A stretch of 5,112 bases of DNA from Microcoleus asticus IPMA8. Lineage in GTDB: Bacteria > Cyanobacteriota > Cyanobacteriia > Cyanobacteriales > Microcoleaceae. Shown piece after piece: positions 1 through 5,043 of the stretch. Both the position numbers and the translations under genes were made by a program. The notes below the pieces were generated by a model. That model made no database searches, was not told the DNA's origin, and saw nothing but the letters and a program-made list of their open reading frames with translations. Position 1 is the first letter of the stretch. Each line of letters opens with the position of its first letter. The stretch is from assembly GCF_013179805.1 (NCBI RefSeq), contig NZ_SRRZ01000222.1, forward strand, positions 1 through 5,112, written 5' to 3'.

Positions 1-65
1 AATATGATTCAGGATGTCGCTCATGTTTCTGTCTCAAAAAAGCTTTACGATCTTCTTGTACCACA

Positions 66-425
66 AAATGTTACTATTTTGGAGATGTCTACTTGTTTTT
101 ATAAGTTTTGCGGATACCAAATATCGTTGGTCTTGATGGGAGCAATATCTTCGCTTTTTTATTTTTTAATTGCTAGGTTGCGAACGGCGGCGGCGCCAGC
201 ATTTGACTGCTTCAATAAGCTGAATCTGCTATCTTTTTGAGCAAAAGATTTGACGATTTCGGATGTTGTATCTGTAGAGCAGTCGTCAACCACTAAAACT
301 TCTATGTTTTGATAAGTTTGATATTGAACAGATTCTAAATTTTTAGCAATAAAAGTTTCAGCGTTGAAAGCTGGTACGATGACTGAAACTAATGGCTGAT
401 TTAAAGTGTTTTGGGAGGTGATCAT
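66..425 (-). pseudogene. Family 2 glycosyltransferase, decayed 5' half
   Basis: This is the N-terminal part of a GT-A fold glycosyltransferase of family 2, which would transfer a sugar from a nucleotide-sugar donor. Starting from the ATG at 423-425, 88 residues are intact. They include the first strand VSVIVPAFNAE, the nucleotide-binding VVDDCSTDTT and the segment NAGAAAVRNLAI. A TAA at 159-161 then ends the frame, far short of the roughly 250-350 residues usual for the family. Reading on in the same frame past that stop gives APIKTNDIWYPQNL, a second stop at 99-101, then KQVD. This matches the usual continuation of such enzymes (APLDADDIWYPQ.LEKQV), but the catalytic DADD has become KTND. 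I see no clear ribosome site. A TTG at 462-464 extends the frame upstream but adds nothing GT2-like. I infer a gene inactivated by point changes and small losses. A remaining functional short product is unlikely. Confidence 0.75.
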
Positions 426-587
426 ATAATATAAAAACTTGTTTATGTAAAAGTTTTGGCTCAAAGGGAGCTAGCTAAGGGTATGTTAACAAATTACGAA
501 AGCTCGATCGTACACCGTCAGAAAATTTAAGAGGTATATTATATATTGCCAAAAATCCTAAAATGTGCATCGACACCGCACTCGCGA

Positions 588-698
588 TACAGACTGGGTA
601 GAGGAGTCACTTGCGGATGAGGTCTGTAAAAGAAACTGTACCGGGCAAGTCCTGACAGCCAGCGGGTTTCCGTAGAAAGTCTGTTGGATTTTCTACGG
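588..698 (+). ncRNA. Candidate structured RNA with possible pseudoknot
   Basis: Three stems can be drawn by eye. Stem A pairs 588-595 (TACAGACT) with 621-628 (GGTCTGTA), 8 pairs with one G-T. Stem B pairs 606-614 (GTCACTTGC) with 645-656 (GCAAG, a 3-base bulge, TGAC), 9 pairs. Its 5' arm lies in the loop of stem A and its 3' arm lies outside, so A and B together form an H-type pseudoknot. Stem C is the long hairpin at 670-698. The strand is a guess, chosen because the small ORF and the GT2 gene follow on the plus strand. It fits no RNA family that I know. Chance pairing in a 110-base stretch cannot be excluded without covariation. Confidence 0.25.
670..698. repeat. 12-pair inverted repeat (hairpin)
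   Basis: CCGTAGAAAGTC (670-681) pairs with GATTTTCTACGG (687-698) around the 5-base loop TGTTG, with a single G-T wobble. It is the strongest hairpin in the window. No T-run follows, so it does not look like a classic intrinsic terminator on the plus strand. It ends 10 bases before the ATG at 709 and overlaps the only weak ribosome-site-like string there (GGTGG at 697-701), so it could affect translation if that ORF is real. Confidence 0.6.
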
Positions 699-708
699 TG
701 GTGTGCCT

Positions 709-858
709 ATGGATCAAATCAAAATTTTGTGCGGTGCAATACAGCAGCACAAAAATACTGCTGGGGCTTTTTGTAAGCTTTACAAAAACAATGACATATT
801 TAAAGATTTAATAAAGCTGTTGTCTGCATCAGGTCAGCTTCAGGAAGATGTGGCGTAG
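709..858 (+). CDS. Doubtful small ORF, 49 aa, unknown
   Basis: An ATG-to-TAG frame encodes 49 residues, rich in Lys, Gln, Ile and Leu, beginning MDQIKILCGAIQQH. I do not recognise it, and it has no signal peptide or membrane segment. A possible ribosome site, GGTGG at 697-701, lies 7 bases upstream but falls partly inside the hairpin at 670-698. Two more inverted repeats lie within the frame: 742-747 with 758-763 (CAGCAG/CTGCTG) and 768-776 with 780-788 (TTTTTGTAA/TTACAAAAA). These fit an RNA structure better than a coding constraint. Past the TAG the frame stays open for 18 Asn/Lys-rich codons to a TGA at 913-915, so it could also be the remains of a longer gene with a nonsense change. A chance ORF is the simplest explanation. 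Confidence 0.2.
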   Translation: MDQIKILCGAIQQHKNTAGAFCKLYKNNDIFKDLIKLLSASGQLQEDVA

Positions 859-955
859 AATACAGGTGTGAATCGGAAAAATGCAGTCAAGAATGCCAGA
901 AATAAATCTAGTTGAATATAAACAGAAATCGAGTTATAAATAAAAAAGTAGAGCT

Positions 956-976
956 GATTTTACCCTTCGTAAAGTC
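956..976. repeat. 8-pair hairpin upstream of GT2 gene
   Basis: GATTTTAC (956-963) pairs with GTAAAGTC (969-976) around the loop CCTTC, with one T-G wobble. It lies 53 bases before the ATG at 1030, in the probable 5' leader or promoter region of the glycosyltransferase gene. No T-run follows directly. A TAAAAT at 984-989 could be a -10 box, but no good -35 box is correctly spaced from it. Confidence 0.35.
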
Positions 977-1029
977 GCACCAATAAAATTCAAGCAATTA
1001 TTTTTCCTGCAAATTAAACAATTTAGGTG

Positions 1030-2061
1030 ATGATTTCTACTGCCGAACCCACTGTATCCGTCATTATCCCAGTCCACAACGGGGGCGCTTACTTCCGCAC
1101 CTGTTTGTCAAAACTGGCTCAAGCTGAGCCGAGACCGATCGAGATTATTGTAGTAGCAGATGGCGAAAGCGACGGTTCCTGGCTTCTAGCCAAGGAATTC
1201 GGCGCCAAATTAATCAGAATTCCTGAGTGCGGGGGTCCAGCCCGAGCCCGAAATTTGGGGGCCCAAGCTGCCAAGGGAGATATTCTGTTTTTTGTGGATG
1301 CTGATGTCGCTGTTTGTCCAGAAGCTGTGGGCTATGCGATATCGGTGTTCAAAAATAATCCCTACTTAGCTGCTTTCATCGGATCTTACGACGATGATCC
1401 TGGAGATCCTGATTTTCTATCGCAGTACAGGAACTTGCTGCACCACTACGTACACCAAACAGGTAACGAAGAAGCTTCGACTTTTTGGGGGGCTTGCGGA
1501 GTGATTCGCCGGGAAATTTTTTTGCAGATGGGTGGTTTTAATGAGAGTTACCGCCAAGCTTCGATCGAAGATATTGAGCTCGGCTACCGTTTGAAACAAG
1601 CAGGTTATAATATTCGGCTGTGCAAAACATTGCAGGTGAAGCATTTAAAGCGGTGGAAACCGATGGGGATGGTGAAAGCTGACTTTTTCTACCGAGCGCT
1701 GCCTTGGACAGAACTGATTTGGCGCGATCGCAAATTGAATAACGACCTCAACTTGCAAGTTTCAAACCGGATCAGCGTGATTTTAACTTATGCAGTGCTG
1801 CTGGCAGTTTTGGGGACGTGCTGGTCGCTGAGCTTTCTGCTACTGGCTGGCTTGCTAGCAATACCACTGGTAGCAATTAATGCACCGCTTTACCAATTTT
1901 TTCACCGTAAACACGGTATCGTATTTGCCCTGAAAACAATTCCGTGGCACTGGCTGTTCTACTTTTATAGCGGACTGGCCTTTGCGCTCGGCACTTGTCG
2001 CCACTTATACCAAAAAAAGCCCTTGACTGGCAAAGTTAGCTTGCCAGTATCCGCTCAATAA
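1030..2061 (+). CDS. Membrane-anchored family 2 glycosyltransferase
   Basis: This 343-residue enzyme should transfer a sugar from a nucleotide-activated donor at the cytoplasmic face of a membrane. The GT-A domain covers about residues 8-205. It shows VSVIIPVHN (9-17), the nucleotide-binding Asp in VVADGESDGS (D44), GPARARN (69-75) and the metal-binding DxD in FVDADV (D90, D92). An acidic pair in SIEDIELGYRL (E180-D181) is likely to supply the catalytic base. Two hydrophobic stretches, at about 248-284 and 298-322, should anchor the C-terminus. I prefer the ATG at 1030, preceded by AGG at 1025-1027. A GTG at 1027 is in frame but overlaps that AGG, so its ribosome spacing would be worse. The gene carries a HIP1 site at 1724, which supports it being native. 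The FAD enzyme follows after 127 bases on the same strand, so the two may be co-expressed. Donor and acceptor cannot be told from sequence. A polysaccharide or glycolipid substrate is inferred. Confidence 0.92.
   Translation: MISTAEPTVSVIIPVHNGGAYFRTCLSKLAQAEPRPIEIIVVADGESDGSWLLAKEFGAKLIRIPECGGPARARNLGAQAAKGDILFFVDADVAVCPEAVGYAISVFKNNPYLAAFIGSYDDDPGDPDFLSQYRNLLHHYVHQTGNEEASTFWGACGVIRREIFLQMGGFNESYRQASIEDIELGYRLKQAGYNIRLCKTLQVKHLKRWKPMGMVKADFFYRALPWTELIWRDRKLNNDLNLQVSNRISVILTYAVLLAVLGTCWSLSFLLLAGLLAIPLVAINAPLYQFFHRKHGIVFALKTIPWHWLFYFYSGLAFALGTCRHLYQKKPLTGKVSLPVSAQ
1724..1731. repeat. HIP1 octamer GCGATCGC
   Basis: This is an exact copy of the Highly Iterated Palindrome typical of many cyanobacterial genomes. 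It lies within the GT2 gene and serves here as a taxonomic marker. Confidence 0.85.
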
Positions 2062-2134
2062 ATCAAGTCAAATCATCCTTCAACATCAGGCCGCTCGATA
2101 GTTTCTCAGGGTATTCACGGGTGCATCTATGACT

Positions 2135-2161
2135 GTGACAAGTTATAAATAACTGTATAGT
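2135..2161 (+). promoter_or_regulatory. Possible promoter for the FAD oxidoreductase gene
   Basis: GTGACA (2135-2140, 5 of 6 to TTGACA) and TATAGT (2156-2161, 5 of 6 to TATAAT) are separated by 15 bases, which is shorter than the preferred 16-18. Between them lies the inverted repeat AGTTAT-AA-ATAACT (2141-2154), which could be an operator. If real, it gives the FAD gene its own start of transcription in addition to read-through from the GT2 gene. The match is weak and the region is AT-rich, so chance is likely. Confidence 0.25.
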
Positions 2162-2175
2162 TCGATTCAAAAGCT

Positions 2176-2180
2176 GGAGG
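2176..2180 (+). promoter_or_regulatory. Ribosome binding site GGAGG supporting a GTG start
   Basis: A full GGAGG lies 8 bases before the GTG at 2189. It decides in favour of this non-ATG start. From this start the FAD-binding glycine motif begins at residue 10, as expected. Confidence 0.8.
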
Positions 2181-2188
2181 TAGGCTTA

Positions 2189-3640
2189 GTGAAACATTAT
2201 CCTGTTGCGATCGTCGGTGCAGGCCCTGCGGGTTTGACTGCTGCCTACGAGCTAGTCAAGCAAGGCATCATCCCTGTTGTACTAGAAAAAGGTGATAAAG
2301 TTGGGGGAATAGCTCGCACAGAAACCTACAAAGGCTATCGTTTCGACATTGGCGGCCACCGCTTTTATACTAAAGTTGAAGCCGTGCAGCAGTTGTGGCA
2401 AGAGGTACTGGGAAATCAGTTTATTAAAGTGCCGCGATTGTCGCGGATTTTTTATCGAGGTAAATTTTTTAACTATCCCATCAGTGCCTTCAATACTCTC
2501 TTTAATTTGGGCATAATTGAGAGTACGCTGATTATGTTGAGCTATCTCAAAGTAAGAATTTGGCCTCTTCGGGAAGAAAAAACTTTTGAACAGTGGGTGA
2601 TAAATCGTTTTGGGGAACGCTTGTACAAAACATTTTTTAAGACTTACACTGAAAAAGTTTGGGGAATTCCCTGTTCGGAAATTCAAGCAGATTGGGCGGC
2701 GCAGCGGATTAAAGGATTGTCCCTGACGACAGCAATTATTAATGCTTTGTTTGGCAGCAACGACACTAAAACATTAATCAAAGAGTTTGACTATCCGGCT
2801 TTGGGGCCGGGAATGATGTGGGAAAAGTTCGCGGAAGCTGTGGAAAATAAAGACGGCAAAGTTTATCTCGATACTAAAGTGATTAGCTTTGAACGTGAAG
2901 GGAATAAAATTAAAAGTATCACTGCTGAACAGAACGGAGAATTAGTTCAATATTCGGCGGATAATTTTATTACGAGTATGCCAATATCTGCACTGGTAGC
3001 AAGACTAAAACCGCAGCCGCCAGAAGAGGTGTTGCACGCCGCGCGATCGCTCAAGTATCGAGATTTTTTGATTGTATCGCTGATTGTCGATCGCAAGGAT
3101 TTATTTCCTGACAACTGGATTTACATTCACTCCCCCGAAGTCAAAGTTGGACGAATTCAAAACTTTAAGAATTGGAGCGCCGCTTTAGTTCCCCACGCCA
3201 GCAAAAGTTGTTTGGGAATGGAATATTTCTGTAGCGTAGGGGACGATATTTGGGAAATGTCGGACGCGGAACTTGTCGAATTAGCAACTCGCGAGTTGGT
3301 TGGCTTGGGTTTAGCAACAACTGCTGATGTGGAAGATGGAGTTGTCATACGGCAGCCGAAGGCTTATCCAGTGTACGATGCCGAATATCGAGGACACTTG
3401 CAGGTACTTGAAAAATTTTTCAAGGGAATGGAGAATTTGCAGACGATCGGGCGAAACGGTATGCACCGATACAACAACCAAGACCATTCCATGCTGACGG
3501 GAATGCTGGCTGTTAGAAATATTCTCGGCGAAAAGCACGATTTGTGGGATGTGAATACTGAGCGATCGTACTATGAAGATTTTTCAGTCGATCGCTCAAA
3601 GGACAAAAAGGATTCAGATTTGATTTCGCAGTCAATATAG
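2189..3640 (+). CDS. FAD-dependent oxidoreductase, UDP-galactopyranose mutase-like / amine oxidase superfamily
   Basis: This 483-residue flavoprotein belongs to the large group annotated as NAD(P)/FAD-dependent oxidoreductase, often mislabelled protoporphyrinogen oxidase. The N-terminal Rossmann fold shows the dinucleotide motif GAGPAG (10-15). It is followed by E33 at the end of the second strand, which should hold the FAD ribose, the GG pair at 39-40, and GYRFDIGGHRF (49-59). The C-terminal FAD contact IGRNGMHRYNNQDHSM (420-435) is intact and typical of this subgroup. There is no signal peptide, so the protein is cytoplasmic. Its length is normal and the frame undamaged. Translation starts at a GTG backed by a strong GGAGG. 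In other genomes relatives of this type tend to sit beside GT2 glycosyltransferases and polyprenyl-sugar genes. Together with the adjacent GT2 gene this suggests a redox or isomerisation step in making a glycan or lipid-linked sugar. The exact substrate is unknown, and true mutase activity is not shown. Confidence 0.9.
   Translation: MKHYPVAIVGAGPAGLTAAYELVKQGIIPVVLEKGDKVGGIARTETYKGYRFDIGGHRFYTKVEAVQQLWQEVLGNQFIKVPRLSRIFYRGKFFNYPISAFNTLFNLGIIESTLIMLSYLKVRIWPLREEKTFEQWVINRFGERLYKTFFKTYTEKVWGIPCSEIQADWAAQRIKGLSLTTAIINALFGSNDTKTLIKEFDYPALGPGMMWEKFAEAVENKDGKVYLDTKVISFEREGNKIKSITAEQNGELVQYSADNFITSMPISALVARLKPQPPEEVLHAARSLKYRDFLIVSLIVDRKDLFPDNWIYIHSPEVKVGRIQNFKNWSAALVPHASKSCLGMEYFCSVGDDIWEMSDAELVELATRELVGLGLATTADVEDGVVIRQPKAYPVYDAEYRGHLQVLEKFFKGMENLQTIGRNGMHRYNNQDHSMLTGMLAVRNILGEKHDLWDVNTERSYYEDFSVDRSKDKKDSDLISQSI
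3043..3050. repeat. HIP1 octamer GCGATCGC
   Basis: This is an exact HIP1 copy inside the FAD oxidoreductase gene, the second of three in the window. It supports a cyanobacterial host. Confidence 0.85.
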
Positions 3641-3661
3641 CCAGCCGAAATAGGGATTGCC

Positions 3662-3760
3662 ATGAAAAAAGCCAACCTGCCAAAGCTGACTAACGGTGCG
3701 CTTGAGCGACTGCAACTAATAAGACTCAACCAACCATTTTCAAACGTTCGGTGTGTATGA
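3662..3760 (+). CDS. Doubtful small ORF, 32 aa, or truncated gene start
   Basis: An ATG follows the FAD gene stop by 21 bases and has a fair ribosome site, AGGGA at 3652-3656, with 5 bases of spacing. It encodes 32 residues starting MKKANLPKLTNG and containing ERLQLIRLNQPF. It then meets a TGA. The spacing looks like the next gene of the same operon, cut short near its start, and the peptide resembles a generic cytoplasmic N-terminus. I do not recognise a family. The frame overlaps the degenerate attC-like repeat at 3688-3756, so either the repeat inserted here or the reading frame is accidental. Confidence 0.2.
   Translation: MKKANLPKLTNGALERLQLIRLNQPFSNVRCV
3688..3756 (-). repeat. Degenerate attC-like repeat downstream of the nucleotidyltransferase gene
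   Basis: This stretch looks like a worn copy of the attC-like site at 4936-5024. On the plus strand both begin with TAACGGTnCGCTT (3691-3703 and 4939-4951, 12 of 13 identical) and both contain TCGGTGTG at nearly the same distance (3748-3755 and 5000-5007). The middle parts share CAA, TAA, CTC and CCAAC words in the same order. Read on the minus strand, it ends in GTTAGTC, one base from the integron core GTTRRRY. The opposite half lacks the AAGCG arm and a good RYYYAAC core, and the best candidate, ACCGAAC (3752-3746), has one mismatch. The site is therefore probably inactive. It would mark the downstream edge of the cassette segment. Confidence 0.4.
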
Positions 3761-3817
3761 AACCTACCTTAAACAACCCGGAAGTCTAATCTCGAACACC
3801 CACAGATAAGATTACAA

Positions 3818-4351
3818 CTAAACCGCATACTGACGTTTGAATTGCTCGTGTAAGTTTTGTGTCGCGGCCTCGCCGAATGACTCTTTGGCTAGAGCAAAAC
3901 TAGGAAAGTCTTTTGGACGCCATTCGCTTTGTGGAACCTCTTCTATGTAGTAGAAATAATCCCAGAGAATTGCTTCCCAGCTTGTGCAGCGGAGCCGCTT
4001 GCCGCCAAGACTTCCAGTTGGTTCCAATGGGCAGGTTCCTGGGGGTAGTCCCTCTAACTCGTAGTGGTCTCCCATGCAAATGCAGGGTTCGCAGTCTAGG
4101 AGAACGCCATGCTTATCAGCTAGAAAACCATAGGAGGTTCGTTCAGTGATAGCGCAGTCGAGAGAGTGCAGCAATGAAAGAAAGTCTGCGCTTCGATCGG
4201 CGGGGTAGGCAATATCAATATCTTCATGTTCGCGTGTTACCCGATTTAATTTTGCATCTATAGCCCATCCACCTTGCAGCCATAGGGGCATATCGATCTT
4301 GTCTGATTCTGAGAATAATTGATGTATCAACTCAATATGGAGATAATTCAT
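3818..4351 (-). CDS. aadB-like: ANT(2'')-Ia-type aminoglycoside nucleotidyltransferase homologue
   Basis: This 177-residue protein has the length I recall for ANT(2'')-Ia (AadB), the enzyme that adds AMP to the 2''-hydroxyl of gentamicin, tobramycin and kanamycin. It appears to align with AadB almost without gaps. Matching blocks are PLWLQGGWAIDA (22-33), RVTREHEDIDI (37-47) with the metal-binding pair D44 and D46, YGFLA (74-78), LLDCEP (84-89) with D86 at the catalytic-base position, and SWEAILWDYFYY followed by EEVP. All key acidic residues are present, so the enzyme should be active as a nucleotidyltransferase. Aminoglycoside activity is inferred, not shown, and the native substrate could differ. 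The ATG at 4351 has only a weak ribosome site (GGGA, about 10 bases upstream). The GNAT gene lies 89 bases upstream in the same direction, so co-transcription is likely. A CGATCG core at 4194 suggests adaptation to the cyanobacterial host. AadB is best known as a mobile integron cassette, and attC-like sequences flank this gene pair. Confidence 0.88.
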   Translation of the reverse strand: MNYLHIELIHQLFSESDKIDMPLWLQGGWAIDAKLNRVTREHEDIDIAYPADRSADFLSLLHSLDCAITERTSYGFLADKHGVLLDCEPCICMGDHYELEGLPPGTCPLEPTGSLGGKRLRCTSWEAILWDYFYYIEEVPQSEWRPKDFPSFALAKESFGEAATQNLHEQFKRQYAV

Positions 4352-4400
4352 TTTTTTGTATTCCCAACGGGGACAATCGATCGCCTTTTACACATCAATG

Positions 4401-4423
4401 ACGATCGCGATCGCGCCGATCGT
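4401..4423. repeat. HIP1-rich inverted repeat between GNAT and nucleotidyltransferase genes
   Basis: The segment holds an exact HIP1 octamer at 4407-4414 and CGATCG cores at 4402, 4408 and 4417, with another at 4378. ACGATCG (4401-4407) and CGATCGT (4417-4423) form a 7-pair hairpin followed by TTTT on the plus strand. That is the wrong direction to terminate either flanking gene. On the minus strand no U-tract follows, so read-through from the GNAT gene into the nucleotidyltransferase gene is expected. Confidence 0.6.
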
Positions 4424-4440
4424 TTTCAACCCCTGCGTAT

Positions 4441-4926
4441 CTAGAGCTTCTTAAAGTATCTAGCGATCGGTAACAGCCCGAAGCCCACCTTTTCATAGGT
4501 GCGACGGGCTCTTTCATGACCGGGAGCGCCTCCGGTCTCGACCATCGCAACGGACATCCCAGCATTTTTCATCCATAAGAGAGCGAATTCTGTCAGATCG
4601 GTGCCAATGCCGCGACCTTGAAAGTCTGGATCGACAGCGACCATGTAGATTTCACCCATGCGGGAGTCCAAGTGTAGTTTCACGGCTATAAAGCCCACGG
4701 TTGAACCAGCGTCGATCGCAACCCATACATTTGTGTCCTCCGCAGCGCAGACATCCTCGACAGCTTTTTGCTGGCTCACACGCCAATCATCGGGGTAGAA
4801 TTCTCGGTACACGTCAGCGTCCATCGCGTTCTGAATCGAATCAAAGACCGGAGCCCATGCTCGAAGCGAAAGACGAATGACTGCATCAAGTTGATGAGCG
4901 TCGTAAGGTTCAATCCGCATTTCCAT
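4441..4926 (-). CDS. GNAT-family N-acetyltransferase
   Basis: This 161-residue enzyme should transfer acetyl from acetyl-CoA to an amine. The fold is complete. The N-terminal part has LSLRAWAPVF (19-28). Motif A spans about 91-109, with GEIYMVAVDP followed by the pyrophosphate-binding loop QGRGIG (103-108). Motif B ends in ARRTYEKVGF (140-149) with Y144 at the usual general-acid position. It then closes with LLPIARYFKKL. The blocks MVETGG, APGHERARRTYE and LLPIARYF recall a subgroup common in actinobacteria and soil bacteria, which may indicate transfer (from memory). The ATG at 4926 has GGAG at 4935-4932 with 5 bases of spacing, better than the second ATG two codons on. The start lies only 9 bases past the core of the attC-like site, as in many integron cassettes. 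CGATCG cores at 4464 and 4713 suggest long residence. The substrate is unknown. The neighbour suggests, but does not prove, antibiotic modification. Confidence 0.88.
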   Translation of the reverse strand: MEMRIEPYDAHQLDAVIRLSLRAWAPVFDSIQNAMDADVYREFYPDDWRVSQQKAVEDVCAAEDTNVWVAIDAGSTVGFIAVKLHLDSRMGEIYMVAVDPDFQGRGIGTDLTEFALLWMKNAGMSVAMVETGGAPGHERARRTYEKVGFGLLPIARYFKKL

Positions 4927-4935
4927 ATAAACTCC

Positions 4936-5024
4936 AGTTAACGGTTCGCTTCACCCGCCGTCAATAACTTCTCACTCCCAACAAATAACCCCGATTTGAT
5001 CGGTGTGCAAGCGGATTGTTGGGC
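4936..5024 (-). other. attC-like integron recombination site
   Basis: Read on the minus strand, the site runs as follows. The R'' core is GCCCAAC (5024-5018), a full match to RYYYAAC. A 4-base spacer AATC follows, then the L'' arm CGCTTGCACACCG (5013-5001). A 43-base loop follows, then the L' arm CGGGTGAAGCG (4957-4947), a 4-base spacer AACC, and the R' core GTTAACT (4942-4936), one base from GTTRRRY. L'' pairs with L' over 11 base pairs, leaving two single bases unpaired on the L'' side (5008 and 5004), like the extrahelical bases of attC sites. AAC pairs with GTT across the cores, and the facing 4-base spacers match the unpaired central spacer. The total of 89 bases is within the usual attC range. 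The orientation fits the minus-strand genes: an upstream frame ends 19 bases before it and the GNAT ATG follows 9 bases after it. A second fold competes (CCCAACAA 4977-4984 with TTGTTGGG 5016-5023). Confidence 0.6.
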
Positions 5025-5043
5025 AATACGGTTCAGTTAAGGG

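Larger units (their letters stand above)
426..1029. other. Intergenic region, about 600 bp, no convincing gene
   Basis: This stretch separates the divergent GT2 remnant on the left from the intact GT2 gene on the right. It is AT-rich at both ends and more balanced between about 560 and 760. Its contents are a set of inverted repeats at 588-788, a doubtful 49-codon ORF at 709-858, and a hairpin at 956-976 shortly before the next gene. All other open frames on either strand are short. I see no tRNA, rRNA or transposase remnant, and no riboswitch family that I recognise. Confidence 0.6.

Noticed and set aside
4..240. Plus-strand open frame of 78 codons with hydrophobic stretches
   Set aside because: It is antisense to the GT2 remnant, whose protein-level match is clear. 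Its composition mirrors that gene and it has no ribosome site.
560..700. Known riboswitch or group II intron end
   Set aside because: I compared it from memory with cobalamin, TPP, tetrahydrofolate, cyclic-di-GMP and glutamine riboswitches and with intron domain V. None of their conserved cores is present.
1417..1644. Minus-strand open frame of 75 codons
   Set aside because: It is antisense to the catalytic core of the GT2 gene and has no supporting signals.
2134..2154. CRP-like (TGTGA) or NtcA-like operator upstream of the FAD gene
   Set aside because: The second half-site (TCACA, or GTA-N8-TAC) is absent.
2282..2686. Minus-strand open frame of 134 codons
   Set aside because: It lies wholly inside the FAD oxidoreductase gene on the opposite strand and has no family motifs, so it is a shadow frame.
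3157..3538. Two minus-strand open frames of 63 and 75 codons
   Set aside because: Both are antisense to the conserved C-terminal half of the FAD oxidoreductase and resemble nothing.
3718..3803. Plus-strand frame reading HFQTFGVYETYLKQPG
   Set aside because: It starts right after two stop codons with no start codon or ribosome site, matches nothing I know, and overlaps the repeat.
3913..4149. Plus-strand open frame of 78 codons
   Set aside because: It is antisense to the nucleotidyltransferase gene, whose active-site motifs are unmistakable.
4362..4428. Full attC site between the GNAT and nucleotidyltransferase genes
   Set aside because: Only AAC/GTT of the core boxes pairs, and the arm pairing comes solely from repeated CGATCG palindromes, so I list it only as a possible overwritten site.
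4977..5023. Intrinsic terminator from CCCAACAA/TTGTTGGG with the inner CCGAT/ATCGG hairpin
   Set aside because: No T-run follows on either strand, and the attC-like fold explains more of the same bases.
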